A stretch of 64,000 bases of DNA, taken from the NCBI RefSeq assembly GCF_009765785.1, contig NZ_LMUT01000003.1, positions 545,570 to 609,569 on the forward strand, in the 5' to 3' direction. Below the pieces are notes generated by a model. It did no database searches. It worked only from the letters and a program-made list of their open reading frames with translations, and was not told the DNA's origin. Origin of the DNA: Granulicella sp. L46 (GTDB lineage: Bacteria > Acidobacteriota > Terriglobia > Terriglobales > Acidobacteriaceae). The translations under genes and the position numbers were made by a program. Positions 25,139 through 35,356 of the stretch are shown here, one piece after another (position 1 is the first letter of the stretch; every line of letters starts with the position of its first letter).

Positions 25139-25675
25139 CTAATGAGCCATTAAATGGCCAAGTACTGTGCCAACGATCACCTGCGCAAGCACGACGACGA
25201 GTATCACCGACCGGATGATCCAATGAAGTCTTCGAGCAGACTTCGACTCGGCAGTTTGGCTGGTCCACAGTACGCCGAAAAGCACCCCACGCTGATGCCA
25301 CAAGAGTAAGAGCATGCACCCCAGGATGAAGGCGGAATTACACTCTGCGCCCACGCTAATGGAATAGAAGATATTGATCAGCAGAATGTTGGCCATAACA
25401 GGTGTCATCATCACGGCCGCGAGCAGGGCCGACTTGCGAAACAGCAACAGCGACGCGCCTATGACCTGGGTCAGTCCGAGAATGTCTTTATAGAGGTGCG
25501 AGTAGCTGTAGTAATACCAGGTCAGCCAGTACCCGCTCAGCGAACCAATCGGTTGCTGCGCCATTTCAGCAGGAACCGTGAGCTGATGCCCGCTAAGCTT
25601 GGCCATCCCATAGAAGTACAGCAGGCAGGCACAGATATAGCGCAGCCAGTCGAAATATCTGGGATACGGCTTCAT
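25139..25675 (-). CDS. Membrane protein, DoxX-like topology
   Basis: A 178-residue protein with four or five membrane segments: WLRYICACLLYFYGMAKL, a central pair including LLLFRKSALLAAVMMTPVMANILLI, then AFILGCMLLLLW and a C-terminal VILVVVLAQVIVGTVLG. The first segment and the Trp/Tyr-rich loop (GYWLTWYYYSYSH) are reminiscent of DoxX-type proteins, but I do not recognise a specific family. Its composition is less GC-rich than era and the CorC-like gene on either side, which may indicate later acquisition. Confidence 0.75.
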   Translation of the reverse strand: MKPYPRYFDWLRYICACLLYFYGMAKLSGHQLTVPAEMAQQPIGSLSGYWLTWYYYSYSHLYKDILGLTQVIGASLLLFRKSALLAAVMMTPVMANILLINIFYSISVGAECNSAFILGCMLLLLWHQRGVLFGVLWTSQTAESKSARRLHWIIRSVILVVVLAQVIVGTVLGHLMAH

Positions 25676-25695
25676 GCGGTCACCTTCCTTGAAAC

Positions 25696-27051
25696 TTACG
25701 CCGCGTCACCGCCAGCCGGAAATCCCATCAAGCCCACCCGCACCCGCTCCACCCGTCGATCCGTCGAAGCAATCACCTCCAGCCGCAGCGGCCCATCCTC
25801 CACCACCTCGCCCGGCAGCGGGATATGTCCCGCCATCTCGCTCACCAACCCTCCCACCGTCGACGCCTCGTACTTCCGCAGCAACTCCGCCAGGCTCTCT
25901 TCCTCATCCCCCCCATCGATCTCATCCTCCCCAAAACTCTCCCCCACATCCGCGCCCTCACCCGACTCCTCCAGCAACTCCCGCAGCCGATCCACCTCAA
26001 AGTTTCCCTGCACCACCCAAGTCCCCTCAGGCTCTGCAACCGGAGCGTCCCCATCCGCGTCCGTATCGTGCTCGTCCTCAATCTCTCCCACGATCGCCTC
26101 GATCAAATCCTCAATCGTCACCAGCCCCGCAACCCCCCCATACTCATCAATCACGATGCCCATATGCTGCTTCTGCCGCTGCATCTCCCGCAGCAGCTCA
26201 TTCACCTTCTTGGTCTCCGGAATAAACAAAGCCGGCCGCTGCAACTGCGCGACCGTCCGCGTCGCAGCGTCCGTATCCTTTACCGCCAACAGATCTCGTG
26301 CAAACGCAATCCCCGTAATGTGATCCAGCGATTCTCCATACACCGGAACCCGCGAGAAATTATGCGCATTCACCTCCGCCGTGAATTTCTCCAGCGAAGT
26401 TTTTCCCGCCACCGCGAACATCTCTGGTCGTGGAGTCATCACGTCGCGCACCACCTTGTCACCGAACTCCACAACGCTCCGCACCAGCTCGCGGTCCTCC
26501 TCGTCCAGGACGCCTTCTTCTTCTCCCGCCTCCAGCAGCGCATCCATCGCCTCCCCCGGATGCTCAAGCTGCTGCGTCTCCGGCTCTGCTAATCCCGCGA
26601 TGGACAGCAGTAGCCCAATCGTCAACGTGAGCGGAAGCACCAGATAAAACAGCACCCGAACTAGAAACGAGATCCGCGCAATCCACTCGCCCCTCGTCTT
26701 CGTAAAAAATATCTGCGGCAGCAGCCGATCGAATACCAGCATTGCTAACAGCAATTCAAATACGGTCCGCCCAATCTCAACCGGACTCTCTCCCACCTTC
26801 CCCTGCAGATGAATCGCCAGCAGGAAGATCAGCGCCCCCAGCGCAATCTGCCGCAACACCGAAGCAGCCATCGCGGACGACTGCCGGCTCAACCGCAACT
26901 TCGGCTCAACATGCGTCTCCCAAGCGTCGATATTCTCCGTGTACTCGCGCGAAAGAAACTTCCCCATCTCAAAATAAATCCGGTCAACATAAGCCGCCAA
27001 CGCCAGCAGGCAAAGCAGCAGAGACACCGTTACGTCATAACCCGTAATCAT
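25696..27051 (-). CDS. CorC/HlyC-type CBS-domain membrane protein (UPF0053)
   Basis: A 451-residue protein: N-terminal membrane domain of the CNNM/DUF21 kind (about residues 1-170), two CBS domains (VMTPRPEMFAVAG..., about 205-330, including SRVPVYGESLDHITGI and MGIVIDEYGGVAGLVTIEDLIEAIVGEI), and the C-terminal CorC_HlyC domain (VGGLVSEMAGHIPLPGEVVEDGPLRLEV). The family is linked to Mg2+/Co2+ efflux or homeostasis. The order ybeY-corC-era is common in bacteria. ATG 27051 has GGAG about 13 nt upstream; it overlaps the 3' end of ybeY by four bases. Confidence 0.92.
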   Translation of the reverse strand: MITGYDVTVSLLLCLLALAAYVDRIYFEMGKFLSREYTENIDAWETHVEPKLRLSRQSSAMAASVLRQIALGALIFLLAIHLQGKVGESPVEIGRTVFELLLAMLVFDRLLPQIFFTKTRGEWIARISFLVRVLFYLVLPLTLTIGLLLSIAGLAEPETQQLEHPGEAMDALLEAGEEEGVLDEEDRELVRSVVEFGDKVVRDVMTPRPEMFAVAGKTSLEKFTAEVNAHNFSRVPVYGESLDHITGIAFARDLLAVKDTDAATRTVAQLQRPALFIPETKKVNELLREMQRQKQHMGIVIDEYGGVAGLVTIEDLIEAIVGEIEDEHDTDADGDAPVAEPEGTWVVQGNFEVDRLRELLEESGEGADVGESFGEDEIDGGDEEESLAELLRKYEASTVGGLVSEMAGHIPLPGEVVEDGPLRLEVIASTDRRVERVRVGLMGFPAGGDAA

Positions 27052-27743
27052 GCCCGTACCCCGCTCCACCGCTGTACTCCGCGCCCTTCGCGTTTAAACT
27101 TCGCGCCCTTTGCGTCAAGAGTCGTTGCCTTTGCTCCAGCCTTGGCTCTAGTCTTTGCGCCCGCTTTTGCCCTTGCTGTTGCCGTTGCCCGTCTTTCGCC
27201 GTCATCCCGAGCGGAGCGAGGGACCCCCGCATTGGCCTTTGCTGTTGCCCGTCCTTCCACCCGCGCAATCAACCCACTCGACAGCCGCAGCCTCGCCCGC
27301 AACTCCCCCTCGCGCTCCGCCATCTCCCCACGATCAGCCTCGTGATCCATCCCCGAAAGATGCAGCAACCCATGCAACAGCAGCACCCTCACTTCATCCC
27401 TCAACGTATGCCCGTGCTCCTCAGCCTGCCGCTTCGCCGTATCCAACGAAATCGCCAAATCCCCACCATGCGAACCCGCAAGCTCTTCCGCCGCAGGAAA
27501 GCTCAGCACATCCGTAGCCTTGTCCTTCCCCCGATACTCTCGATTCAACCGCCGCAGCGTCCGATCTCCAGCTAGCAGCACGTCCACCTCGCCCTCAAGC
27601 CCCACCACCGCCTGCGCCACACTCAGAAAACGACTAAGCCCCGACCGCGACAATCCCCACGCACGCCAAACCTCGGCATCCGGAACCTGCCCAAGCTTCC
27701 CAGCATTCCCACTCAGCGTTCGCGGAGGTTCCATGGTCATCAT
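27048..27743 (-). CDS. ybeY: Endoribonuclease YbeY with repeat-derived C-terminal tail
   Basis: YbeY is a metal-dependent RNase used in 16S rRNA 3'-end maturation and rRNA quality control. The zinc motif HGLLHLSGMDH is at about residues 124-134 and the fold-defining LNREYRGKDKATDVLSFP at about 66-83. YbeY proteins are usually ~150-170 residues; this one has 231. The extra ~68 residues after GLIARVEGRATAK are Ala/Lys/Arg-rich and are encoded by hexamer-tract DNA plus a GTCATCCCGAGCGGAGCGAG repeat (27120-27260). The tail runs into the start of the CorC-like gene. ATG 27743 is preferred; other starts lie at 27776 and 27734. Downstream of phoH, as in many bacteria. Confidence 0.93.
   Translation of the reverse strand: MMTMEPPRTLSGNAGKLGQVPDAEVWRAWGLSRSGLSRFLSVAQAVVGLEGEVDVLLAGDRTLRRLNREYRGKDKATDVLSFPAAEELAGSHGGDLAISLDTAKRQAEEHGHTLRDEVRVLLLHGLLHLSGMDHEADRGEMAEREGELRARLRLSSGLIARVEGRATAKANAGVPRSARDDGERRATATARAKAGAKTRAKAGAKATTLDAKGAKFKREGRGVQRWSGVRA
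27120..27262. repeat. Hexamer tract and GTCATCC element inside the ybeY tail
   Basis: TTTGCTCC/TTTGCCC-like units (27120-27200) flank a GTCATCCCGAGCGGAGCGAG element (27201-27232), followed by GGACCCCCGCATTGGCCTTT. The same order, with GGACCCCCGTATTGGCTTTT, is found in intergenic DNA at 32684-32730. Here it is read as the C-terminal tail of YbeY. Confidence 0.75.
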
Positions 27744-27832
27744 GCTTGCTCTGATGCTACCGCAACCAAGCCCCATAGCAAGCGATACCCATCACAATCC
27801 AACGCGATTTCAACCTCTTAGAAACAAGTCGT

Positions 27833-28141
27833 TTACGACTTGCCCCCGCGTACCTTCCCGAAATGCAGCGCCAGCTGAATCGAGATCGCCAGCGCCCCCG
27901 CACCCAGCGCCACCCACCCGGCAGCACCCCACGGCCAGAAATAATGCAACAGCACGAACCCCACCACCAGGTTCCCAAATCCCCACAACACATTACTCAG
28001 CGCCGACGACTCGCCCACTCCCGGCGGCTTCGCAAACGGCGACTGGAACGGTGCCCCGCTAACTCCATGCACGAAGTGCGGGACACCATTCGCCAGAAAC
28101 ATTCCACTCAAAAATTCAAGCAAGTAAAAATACCAAGGCAT
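27833..28141 (-). CDS. Small conserved-looking membrane protein
   Basis: A 102-residue protein with three probable membrane segments (YLLEFLSGMFLANGVPHFVHG; NVLWGFGNLVVGFVLLHYF; AAGWVALGAGALAISIQLAL) and a polar loop PFQSPFAKPPGVGESSA. I do not recognise a named family. It lies between phoH and ybeY, 16 bp after phoH, so it is probably co-transcribed with the ribosome-maturation genes. ATG 28141 begins MPWYFYLLEFL. Confidence 0.75.
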   Translation of the reverse strand: MPWYFYLLEFLSGMFLANGVPHFVHGVSGAPFQSPFAKPPGVGESSALSNVLWGFGNLVVGFVLLHYFWPWGAAGWVALGAGALAISIQLALHFGKVRGGKS

Positions 28142-28157
28142 TCAGAACTCCAGCACA

Positions 28158-29189
<1,032 letters not shown>

Positions 29190-29508
29190 GTAGAAGCCTG
29201 ACCTCCGTCAGGAGAGTGCAAGAAGAGGTTTGACGCCACCTCTCTATTTTTAGATGCAGGGGGAATTACAGCGACTCTATACCGCCGGCTGCAGCACCGG
29301 TTCGATACAGCGGCCATGCGATCCATCGCACGCTGTACATTCACCGGATTGGCCCTAACCAGATTGAAGTTTGCCAATAGAGTATCGATGTTGAGCCAGA
29401 GCCTAACCGCCTCCGTCCTCACGCGTCAAGCCACACTGTGTAAATTCCCGACCAATCGCGAACCAAGCTCGTACCCCTCAAACACCAACCCTCTACTAAG
29501 ATGGTTCC
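29190..29508. other. 319-bp gene-free region
   Basis: Lies between divergent phoH and the small membrane-protein gene and must hold their promoters. No convincing ORF, RNA gene or terminator is seen. A short inverted pair GAGGT/ACCTC occurs at about 29225-29243. Confidence 0.5.
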
Positions 29509-29745
29509 GTGAAGATTCCACTTCTGGTACTCGCAGTTTCAACGATCGCGGCGATTCTTGGATTTTGGCTGATCGGATTTCCGGGCACCTGTGGCTTCAC
29601 TGGCCTGTATGGCGACGCTCTATCCAAGACTTCCATCGGCTTCTGGGTCGCTCTCCTGCTCGTGGTCCTGCCCATCCTGGGAATCGTCGTTGGCTTCTTT
29701 TGGGCTATGGCAAATAAGCTGAAGGCCTTTCCGACCGCTCGATAG
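29509..29745 (+). CDS. Small two-helix membrane protein
   Basis: A 78-residue protein with two membrane segments (IPLLVLAVSTIAAILGFWLI and FWVALLLVVLPILGIVVGFFWAM) joined by a short loop GFPGTCGFTGLYG with one Cys. It starts at GTG 29509; no strong Shine-Dalgarno is evident. No recognised family. It lies 140 bp upstream of rpsT on the same strand. Judged probably real because of clean segment boundaries and a start near the first helix, but the evidence is modest. Confidence 0.55.
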   Translation: MKIPLLVLAVSTIAAILGFWLIGFPGTCGFTGLYGDALSKTSIGFWVALLLVVLPILGIVVGFFWAMANKLKAFPTAR

Positions 29746-29884
29746 GGCCCGCCTTCATTGACCCGTCCCCCTCAAATCCCGTAAAATCAAGGCTGCAGAG
29801 GACCGCTGCACTGCGCTTCAGGTTCAGCACCAGCCTCCTCCAGCATCCCCCTTTCCCAACCGGAAAAGAAAAGAGTCTCGCACC

Positions 29885-30166
29885 ATGGCAAATCACGTAT
29901 CTTCGCTCAAGCGCGCCCGTCAGACCATCACCAAGACGGCCATCAACCGTGCCAACAAGTCCAAGCTCCGCGGCGCCCTCCGCCTCATGCGCGAGGCCCT
30001 CACCGCCGGCGACAAGAAGACCCTCGTCGAGACCTACCGCTCCACCGTCTCCGTCCTCGACAAGAGCGTCCAGAAGGGCGTTCTGCACAAGAACACCGCC
30101 AGCCGCTACAAGGGCCGTCTCAACGCCCGCGTCAAGGCAATCGTCACGAAGGCCAAAGCCGCCTAA
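29885..30166 (+). CDS. rpsT: 30S ribosomal protein S20
   Basis: A 93-residue basic protein: [26 protein letters not shown] is the typical S20 opening, and the [17 protein letters not shown] region matches the C-terminal helix that packs against 16S rRNA. Length is close to the family's ~88. A strong terminator follows 18 bp after the stop, consistent with a single-gene transcript. The ~140-bp upstream region may include a regulatory leader, as S20 genes are often autoregulated, but no motif was identified. Confidence 0.97.
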   Translation: MANHVSSLKRARQTITKTAINRANKSKLRGALRLMREALTAGDKKTLVETYRSTVSVLDKSVQKGVLHKNTASRYKGRLNARVKAIVTKAKAA

Positions 30167-30184
30167 GACCTTCCCTGCTTCCCC

Positions 30185-30220
30185 AAAAGGCCAGCCTCGC
30201 GCTGGCCTTTTGCTTTTCCC
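30185..30220 (+). terminator. Intrinsic terminator of rpsT
   Basis: AAAAGGCCAGC (30185-30195) pairs with GCTGGCCTTTT (30201-30211), followed by GCTTTTCCCCTTTT. A strong 11-bp stem with a T-rich tail. Confidence 0.9.
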
Positions 30221-30386
30221 CTTTTGCATACACAGGCAATCCCACCCGAAACTCTCCGGGAACCTGCGTCCTCACCTCCGCGTACAGTACTCTGTCAGGG
30301 ACATTCTCGGCCCACGCACAGCTACGCCCAAACTCCTCCACCAACCGCCCATCAGCCTCACCCCAACCCGAACCGGAGTCCTCTAA

Positions 30387-32498
30387 ATGATTGACCGCCT
30401 CCCGCGCCGTGCATCCTCTCTGCACCGCACCCTCGCCGCCCTCCCACTCTGCGCCCTGCTCCTTGCCACTCCGCTCGCAGCCTTCGCGCAAGCACCCGCC
30501 GCTCCGCCCCAGACCCACTACCTCCCCGCGCCCGCATTCGACACCGCCTCCATCAACAAAGCCGTCGACCCCTGCACCGACTTCTACAAGTACGCCTGCG
30601 GCAACTTCGCGGCCGCCAATCCCATCCCCTCCGACCAGTCCGGCGTCGACCAGTTCTACACCCTCTACAACGTCAATACCCAGGAGCTCAACGGCATCCT
30701 CACCAAGTACGCCGCTCCCGACGCCTCCCGCACTCCCAACCAGCAGAAGATCGGCGACTTCTACGCCGCCTGCATGAACACCTCGCTTATCAACCAGAAG
30801 GGCCTCACTCCCGTACAGCCCCTCCTCGATCAAATCAACGCCGTCTCGAAAGATGACCTCACCTCTCTCGCCGGTGAACTCCAGCGCTACAACGTCAACG
30901 TCTTCTTCGGCTTCGGCGAAGAGCAGGACTTCAAAGACTCCAGCAAGCAGGTCGCTGTCATCGATCAGGGCGGTCTCGGCCTTCCCGAGCGCGACTACTA
31001 CACCCGCACCGGCGACAAGGACAAGCAGCTCCGCGCAAAATATGTAACCCACATCGCCAAGATGCTCACTCTGGCCGGCGAGTCCGCCGCCGACGCCCAG
31101 CGTGATGCCACCAACATCCTCGCCTTCGAAACCAAGCTCGCCGAAGCCTCCATGACCAACACCGAGCGCCGCGACCCCGAAGCCGTCTATCATCCCCAAT
31201 CCCTCGAGACCTTCGAGCAAAGTATCGGGAATATTGACTTCACACCATTCTTCGAAGCCGCTCACGCCCCTAAAATCGATTCGCTCATCAACGCAAACCC
31301 CAAATTCTTCCCCGCGATGGTAGATGCCGTACGCGCAACAGACATCGACACTCTTCGCGCCTACATTCGCTTCCAAACCCTTACCGCCTTCGCCGGTCAG
31401 CTGCCCCAACCCTTTGACGCCGAAAACTTCGACTTCTACGGCCGTGAGCTCGAGGGCGTGCCTGCCCAGCGCCCGCGCTGGAAGCGTTGCTCCTCCGCCG
31501 TTGACGGCGCCCTCGGCGAAGCTCTCGGAGCCGTCTATGTCGACCAATACTTCGCCGGCGACAGCAAGGCCAAAACCCTCCAGATGGTCCACGACATCGA
31601 AGCCGCCATGGACAAGGACATCGACACCCTCGACTGGATGAGCCCCGCCACCCGCGTCCGCGCCAAGGAGAAACTCCACGCCGTCGCCGACAAGATCGGC
31701 TACCCCGACAAGTGGCGCGACTACAGCAAGCTCACCATCAGCCCGGACGATGCCCTCGGCAACGACCAACGCGCTATCGCCTTTGAGAACGATCGCCAGC
31801 TCAACAAAATCGGCAAGCCCGTCGACCACAACGAATGGGGCATGACACCTCCCACCGTCAACGCCTACTACAACCCCAGCATGAACGACATCAACTTCCC
31901 CGCCGGCATTCTCCAGCCCGCCTTCTACGACCCCAAGGCCGATCTCGCCGTCAACTACGGTCACATCGGCGCCGTCATCGGCCACGAGCTCACCCACGGC
32001 TTCGACGACGAAGGCAAGAAGTTCGACGGCAAAGGTAATCTGGCCGACTGGTGGACCGCCGAAGACACCACCAAGTTCGAAGCCAAGACCGGCTGTGTCG
32101 TCAACGAGTACGGCAACTTTGTAGCCGTCGCCGGCGCCACCCCCAAGGATGACGTCCACGTCAACGGCAAGCTCACCCTCGGCGAGAACACCGCCGACAA
32201 CGGTGGCCTCGTCCTCGCCTACCTCGCCTACCTCGATCGCGCCAGCAAAGACGGACTCGATATTCACAAGAAGCTCGACGGCTACACCGGCCCGCAGCGC
32301 TTCTACATCGCCTTCGCTCAGAACTATTGCGAGAACTCCCGCCCCGAAGCCATCCGCGAGCAGGTCCTCACCGACCCCCACTCGCCCGACCACTTCCGCG
32401 CCAACGGAGCCATCGTCAACCAGCCCGGCTTTGCCACCGCCTTCGGTTGCAAAAAAGGCACCCCCATGGTCCCAGCCGACAGCTGCCGCGTCTGGTAA
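30387..32498 (+). CDS. M13-family zinc metallopeptidase (neprilysin/PepO type)
   Basis: A 703-residue exported endopeptidase. Signal peptide of ~34 residues ending LAAFAQA; N-terminal M13 domain begins NKAVDPCTDFYKYACGNF. The catalytic zinc motif HELTH lies in GAVIGHELTHGFDDEG (about residue 532) and the third ligand Glu in LGENTADNGGL (about 600). The C-terminal Cys/Trp of the family (DSCRVW) is present. It degrades peptides in the periplasm or outside. ATG 30387 is the first residue of a clear signal peptide. A monocistronic layout is suggested by the terminator downstream. A long opposite-strand frame here is a shadow. Confidence 0.95.
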   Translation: MIDRLPRRASSLHRTLAALPLCALLLATPLAAFAQAPAAPPQTHYLPAPAFDTASINKAVDPCTDFYKYACGNFAAANPIPSDQSGVDQFYTLYNVNTQELNGILTKYAAPDASRTPNQQKIGDFYAACMNTSLINQKGLTPVQPLLDQINAVSKDDLTSLAGELQRYNVNVFFGFGEEQDFKDSSKQVAVIDQGGLGLPERDYYTRTGDKDKQLRAKYVTHIAKMLTLAGESAADAQRDATNILAFETKLAEASMTNTERRDPEAVYHPQSLETFEQSIGNIDFTPFFEAAHAPKIDSLINANPKFFPAMVDAVRATDIDTLRAYIRFQTLTAFAGQLPQPFDAENFDFYGRELEGVPAQRPRWKRCSSAVDGALGEALGAVYVDQYFAGDSKAKTLQMVHDIEAAMDKDIDTLDWMSPATRVRAKEKLHAVADKIGYPDKWRDYSKLTISPDDALGNDQRAIAFENDRQLNKIGKPVDHNEWGMTPPTVNAYYNPSMNDINFPAGILQPAFYDPKADLAVNYGHIGAVIGHELTHGFDDEGKKFDGKGNLADWWTAEDTTKFEAKTGCVVNEYGNFVAVAGATPKDDVHVNGKLTLGENTADNGGLVLAYLAYLDRASKDGLDIHKKLDGYTGPQRFYIAFAQNYCENSRPEAIREQVLTDPHSPDHFRANGAIVNQPGFATAFGCKKGTPMVPADSCRVW

Positions 32499-32522
32499 TC
32501 CCCAACTCAACCGCAACAACCC

Positions 32523-32556
32523 AACGCCCCGGATCCTAACAAGCTCCGGGGCGTTC
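32523..32556 (+). terminator. Probable terminator after the M13 peptidase gene
   Basis: AACGCCCCGGA (32523-32533) pairs perfectly with TCCGGGGCGTT (32545-32555). The following sequence, CCTGTTGCGGTTGCTGTTGC, is only moderately T-rich, so termination may be incomplete. Confidence 0.65.
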
Positions 32557-32800
32557 CTGTTGCGGTTGCTGTTGCGGTTGCTTGTTTTACGCCGTCATCC
32601 TAGAGCGCAGCGAAGGATCCCTGTATTGGCTTTTGCTCTTGCTCTTGCATTTGCCTTTGCAGTAGTCGTTGCTCGTTTCTCACCGTCATCCTGAGCGGAG
32701 CGAAGGACCCCCGTATTGGCTTTTGCCTTTGCTTGGCCTTCCTTTCTGTCATTCCCTCCGGAAATCTGCTTCTGCCTTTGCCTTCCCCCGCAAAATAAAA
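32557..32800. repeat. Composite repeat region
   Basis: TTGCGG/TTGCTG and TTTGCC-type hexamers surround two GTCATCC elements: GTCATCCTAGAGCGCAGCG (32594-32630) and GTCATCCTGAGCGGAGCG (32684-32720). Each is followed by a TATTGGCTTTTGC-like segment. A copy of the 27-bp GTCATTCCCTC unit follows at 32743-32769. This explains about half of the 616-bp gap before the next gene; 32800-33114 holds no recognisable feature except the promoter and RBS region of that gene. Confidence 0.75.
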
Positions 32801-33114
32801 ACCCACAAAACAGCCCAAATTTCACGTGTCAACCCCCCAACCACCCCCAAACATCACAAAACCCGCATCAACACCGGCGATTTCCATTTCCAGAACTTGG
32901 CATAGTTCCCTACGCAACTTGATACACTTTAACTAGACCCAAATCCAAAGCCGCACCCACAGCTTCACATTTGCCCCCTAACTCCAATAGAAAGAAAATG
33001 ATACCCGTAACCCTTTTAGAATGAGCCGTTTGAAAGCAGCTTTCGCCTACTAACTAGCACATTCCAAACGACTTCACTAACGAAAAGTGAAAGCAGGGGG
33101 AGGGGGGTACCGTC

Positions 33115-34032
33115 ATGCAGACACTCGGAAAACACCGCACCCTCGGCTTCCTCGCCGCGTTCCTCGCCAGCAGCTTCTGGGGTTGCGGGTTCTACTTCGG
33201 AAAGATCGCCCTCGCCGAGATGAGCGTTGGCGCAATGGTCTTCTACCGCTTCGCCTTCGCCCTCCTCGGCCTTGCACCTCTGCTCCTCACACACCGCCCA
33301 AACTTCAATGCTGCCGAATGGCGCATGCTCATCTTCGCCTCCTTCATGGGAGTTCCCCTGCAGTTCATCCTGCAGTTCAAAGGCCTCTCCCTCACCACCG
33401 TCTCGCACGCCGCGCTCATGGTCGGCACGATGCCCGTGATCCTTGCCGTCGGCGCAACCATCTTCGCCAAGGAACGCCTCAGCAAGCTAGGCTGGTCTGC
33501 TCTCGCCCTCTCCACCACCGGCGCAGCCCTCATCGCGCTCGGCGGTACGCATCATCACACCGACGGAGGCCCAACCCTTGCCGGCGATCTCCTCGTCGTC
33601 TTCTCCCTCTTCATCGCGCTCTTCTGGATCCTCTTCAACCAGCGCCTCATGAAGCGTCACAGCCACATCGTGGTCACCGCCTACGGCATCGCCATCGGCA
33701 CCGCCATGCTCGCCGTCTACGTCCCCATCGTGTACGGCGCACCACCCATCCACGGAGTTTCACTCAAAGCGTGGCTCGCCCTCGCCGCCAGCGGCCTGCT
33801 CTGCACCGCCACCACCACGCTGCTCTGGAACTGGGGAATGACCCAGGTCCCCGCATCGCAAGCAGGAGTCCTGCTCAACATGGAACCCCTCATCGGCTCA
33901 CTCCTAGGCGTCTTTCTCCTCAGCGAACACCTCGGCCCCGTCGCCTGGCTAGGCGGAGCCATGATCCTCATCGCCGCCATCGCCCTCACTACCCGCTCCA
34001 ACACCTCACCCCAGGACCCAGCAATGGTCTAA
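33115..34032 (+). CDS. EamA/DMT-family transporter
   Basis: A 305-residue membrane protein with ten predicted segments in two homologous EamA halves (AAFLASSFWGCGFYFGKIAL... and FSLFIALFWILFNQRLMKRHSHI...). The motif PLIGSLLGVFLLSEHLG is typical of the end of the second half. DMT permeases export or import metabolites such as amino acids; the substrate here is unknown. A purine-rich GGGGGAGGGG sequence lies upstream of ATG 33115. It abuts the convergent thrC gene with no spacer: its TAA ends at 34032 and the thrC stop begins at 34033. Confidence 0.9.
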   Translation: MQTLGKHRTLGFLAAFLASSFWGCGFYFGKIALAEMSVGAMVFYRFAFALLGLAPLLLTHRPNFNAAEWRMLIFASFMGVPLQFILQFKGLSLTTVSHAALMVGTMPVILAVGATIFAKERLSKLGWSALALSTTGAALIALGGTHHHTDGGPTLAGDLLVVFSLFIALFWILFNQRLMKRHSHIVVTAYGIAIGTAMLAVYVPIVYGAPPIHGVSLKAWLALAASGLLCTATTTLLWNWGMTQVPASQAGVLLNMEPLIGSLLGVFLLSEHLGPVAWLGGAMILIAAIALTTRSNTSPQDPAMV

Positions 34033-35289
34033 CTAGACCGGCGTAATAATCCCGCCCACCGGCAACGAGGTAGGCAGCGAACCCGGCCGCCGCAGATGCA
34101 TCGCCTCCGCGATCACGTCCACATACTTCAACCCCGCGCCGGTATTGAACAGCACCACCCGTTCCCCACGTTTGATCTCGCCGGAAGCCAGCAGCGTGTC
34201 ATACGCCGCGGTAGCCGCCGCGCCCTCTGGAGAAAGAAAGATCCCCTCCTCCTTCGCCCAATCCAGAATCGACGCCAGGATCGCCGCATCGTCGGACGCC
34301 ACCACCTTTCCACCCGACTCCCGCACAATCTCCAGAATAATGTTGTCCCCATAAGGCTTCGGCACCCGCAACCCCGATGCAAACGTGGCCGCACCATCGA
34401 AGAACTCACTCACCGCCTTGCCCTCGTCAAACGCCCGCTCCACCGGCGCGCATCCTGCAGCCTGCAGCGCATACATCCGCGGCCGCTTGCCCGTCACCCA
34501 CCCCAACTGCTCCATCTCCTCAAACGCCTTCCACATCCCAATCAGCCCAACGCCGCCGCCCGTCGGATAAAACACCGCATCCGGATACTCCCACCCCAAC
34601 TGCTCCACCAGCTCATACCCCATCGTCTTCTTGCCCTCCACGCGAAACGGCTCCTTCAGCGTCGACATATCAAACCAAGCATCATCCGCCGCAACGCCTG
34701 CCTCCTTCTGTCGCTTGATCTCCTCGCCCACCATCCGCGCGCAATCCGAAATGAGCCCATCCACCATCCGCACATCCGCGCCATACACGACGCCCTCAAG
34801 GTAATTCGCGAACGGCACATCCTTCGGCATAAAGATATGCGCCTTCATCTGCGCCGCGGCAGCATACGCCGCCAGAGCCCCAGCGGCATTGCCAGCCGAA
34901 GGCGTCGCCAAATGCCGCAAGCCATACTGCTTCGCCATCGACACCGCCATCGACATTCCCCGTGCCTTGAACGTCCCCGTAGGATTCGCCCCCTCTTCCT
35001 TCACAAACAACCCCTCATACCGACGACTGCGCAGCATCGGGGTCCAACCCTCGCCCAGCGACACCGGCTCAACCTCCGGCAATACGTCCGCATAGCGCCA
35101 CATCCCTAGGCTCTTGCTCGACGCGGCAGCCAACTCCGCCGGATGCTCCCGCCTCGCCGTCATCTTCAGCGACTCCATGTCGTACCGCACATACAGTACC
35201 CCTCCATCCAACGGGCAAAGCGTCTGCGGTGTATCAGCGGAAATCCTATGGTGGCAACGCGAGCATTCAAGAGCAGCAATCTTCGGCAT
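34033..35289 (-). CDS. thrC: Threonine synthase
   Basis: A 418-residue PLP enzyme converting O-phosphohomoserine to threonine. An N-terminal zinc-ribbon-like segment (CSRCHHRISADTPQTLCPLD) precedes the catalytic domain. The PLP lysine is in EEGANPTGTFKARG (about residue 110), the phosphate-binding region is PTGGGVGLIGMWKAF, and ATPSAGNAAGALAAYA is the conserved fold-II motif. The Cys-containing N-terminus places it in the shorter class of threonine synthases. ATG 35289 (MPKIAALECSRC) was chosen; the upstream frame to 35331 adds 14 residues. It belongs to the same aspartate pathway as asd and lysC 5 kb away. Confidence 0.92.
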   Translation of the reverse strand: MPKIAALECSRCHHRISADTPQTLCPLDGGVLYVRYDMESLKMTARREHPAELAAASSKSLGMWRYADVLPEVEPVSLGEGWTPMLRSRRYEGLFVKEEGANPTGTFKARGMSMAVSMAKQYGLRHLATPSAGNAAGALAAYAAAAQMKAHIFMPKDVPFANYLEGVVYGADVRMVDGLISDCARMVGEEIKRQKEAGVAADDAWFDMSTLKEPFRVEGKKTMGYELVEQLGWEYPDAVFYPTGGGVGLIGMWKAFEEMEQLGWVTGKRPRMYALQAAGCAPVERAFDEGKAVSEFFDGAATFASGLRVPKPYGDNIILEIVRESGGKVVASDDAAILASILDWAKEEGIFLSPEGAAATAAYDTLLASGEIKRGERVVLFNTGAGLKYVDVIAEAMHLRRPGSLPTSLPVGGIITPV

Positions 35290-35356
35290 ACCCTCAATCC
35301 TATCCAATTCGCCTTGTAACCCGCCTGTCACCCGACTTCGACTACCCTAGAAGCAC

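Noticed and set aside
30144-32519. 791-codon open frame on the minus strand across the M13 peptidase gene
   Set aside because: Antisense shadow of a conserved peptidase with intact HELTH motif; composition is Gly/Val/Asp-rich and lacks domains.
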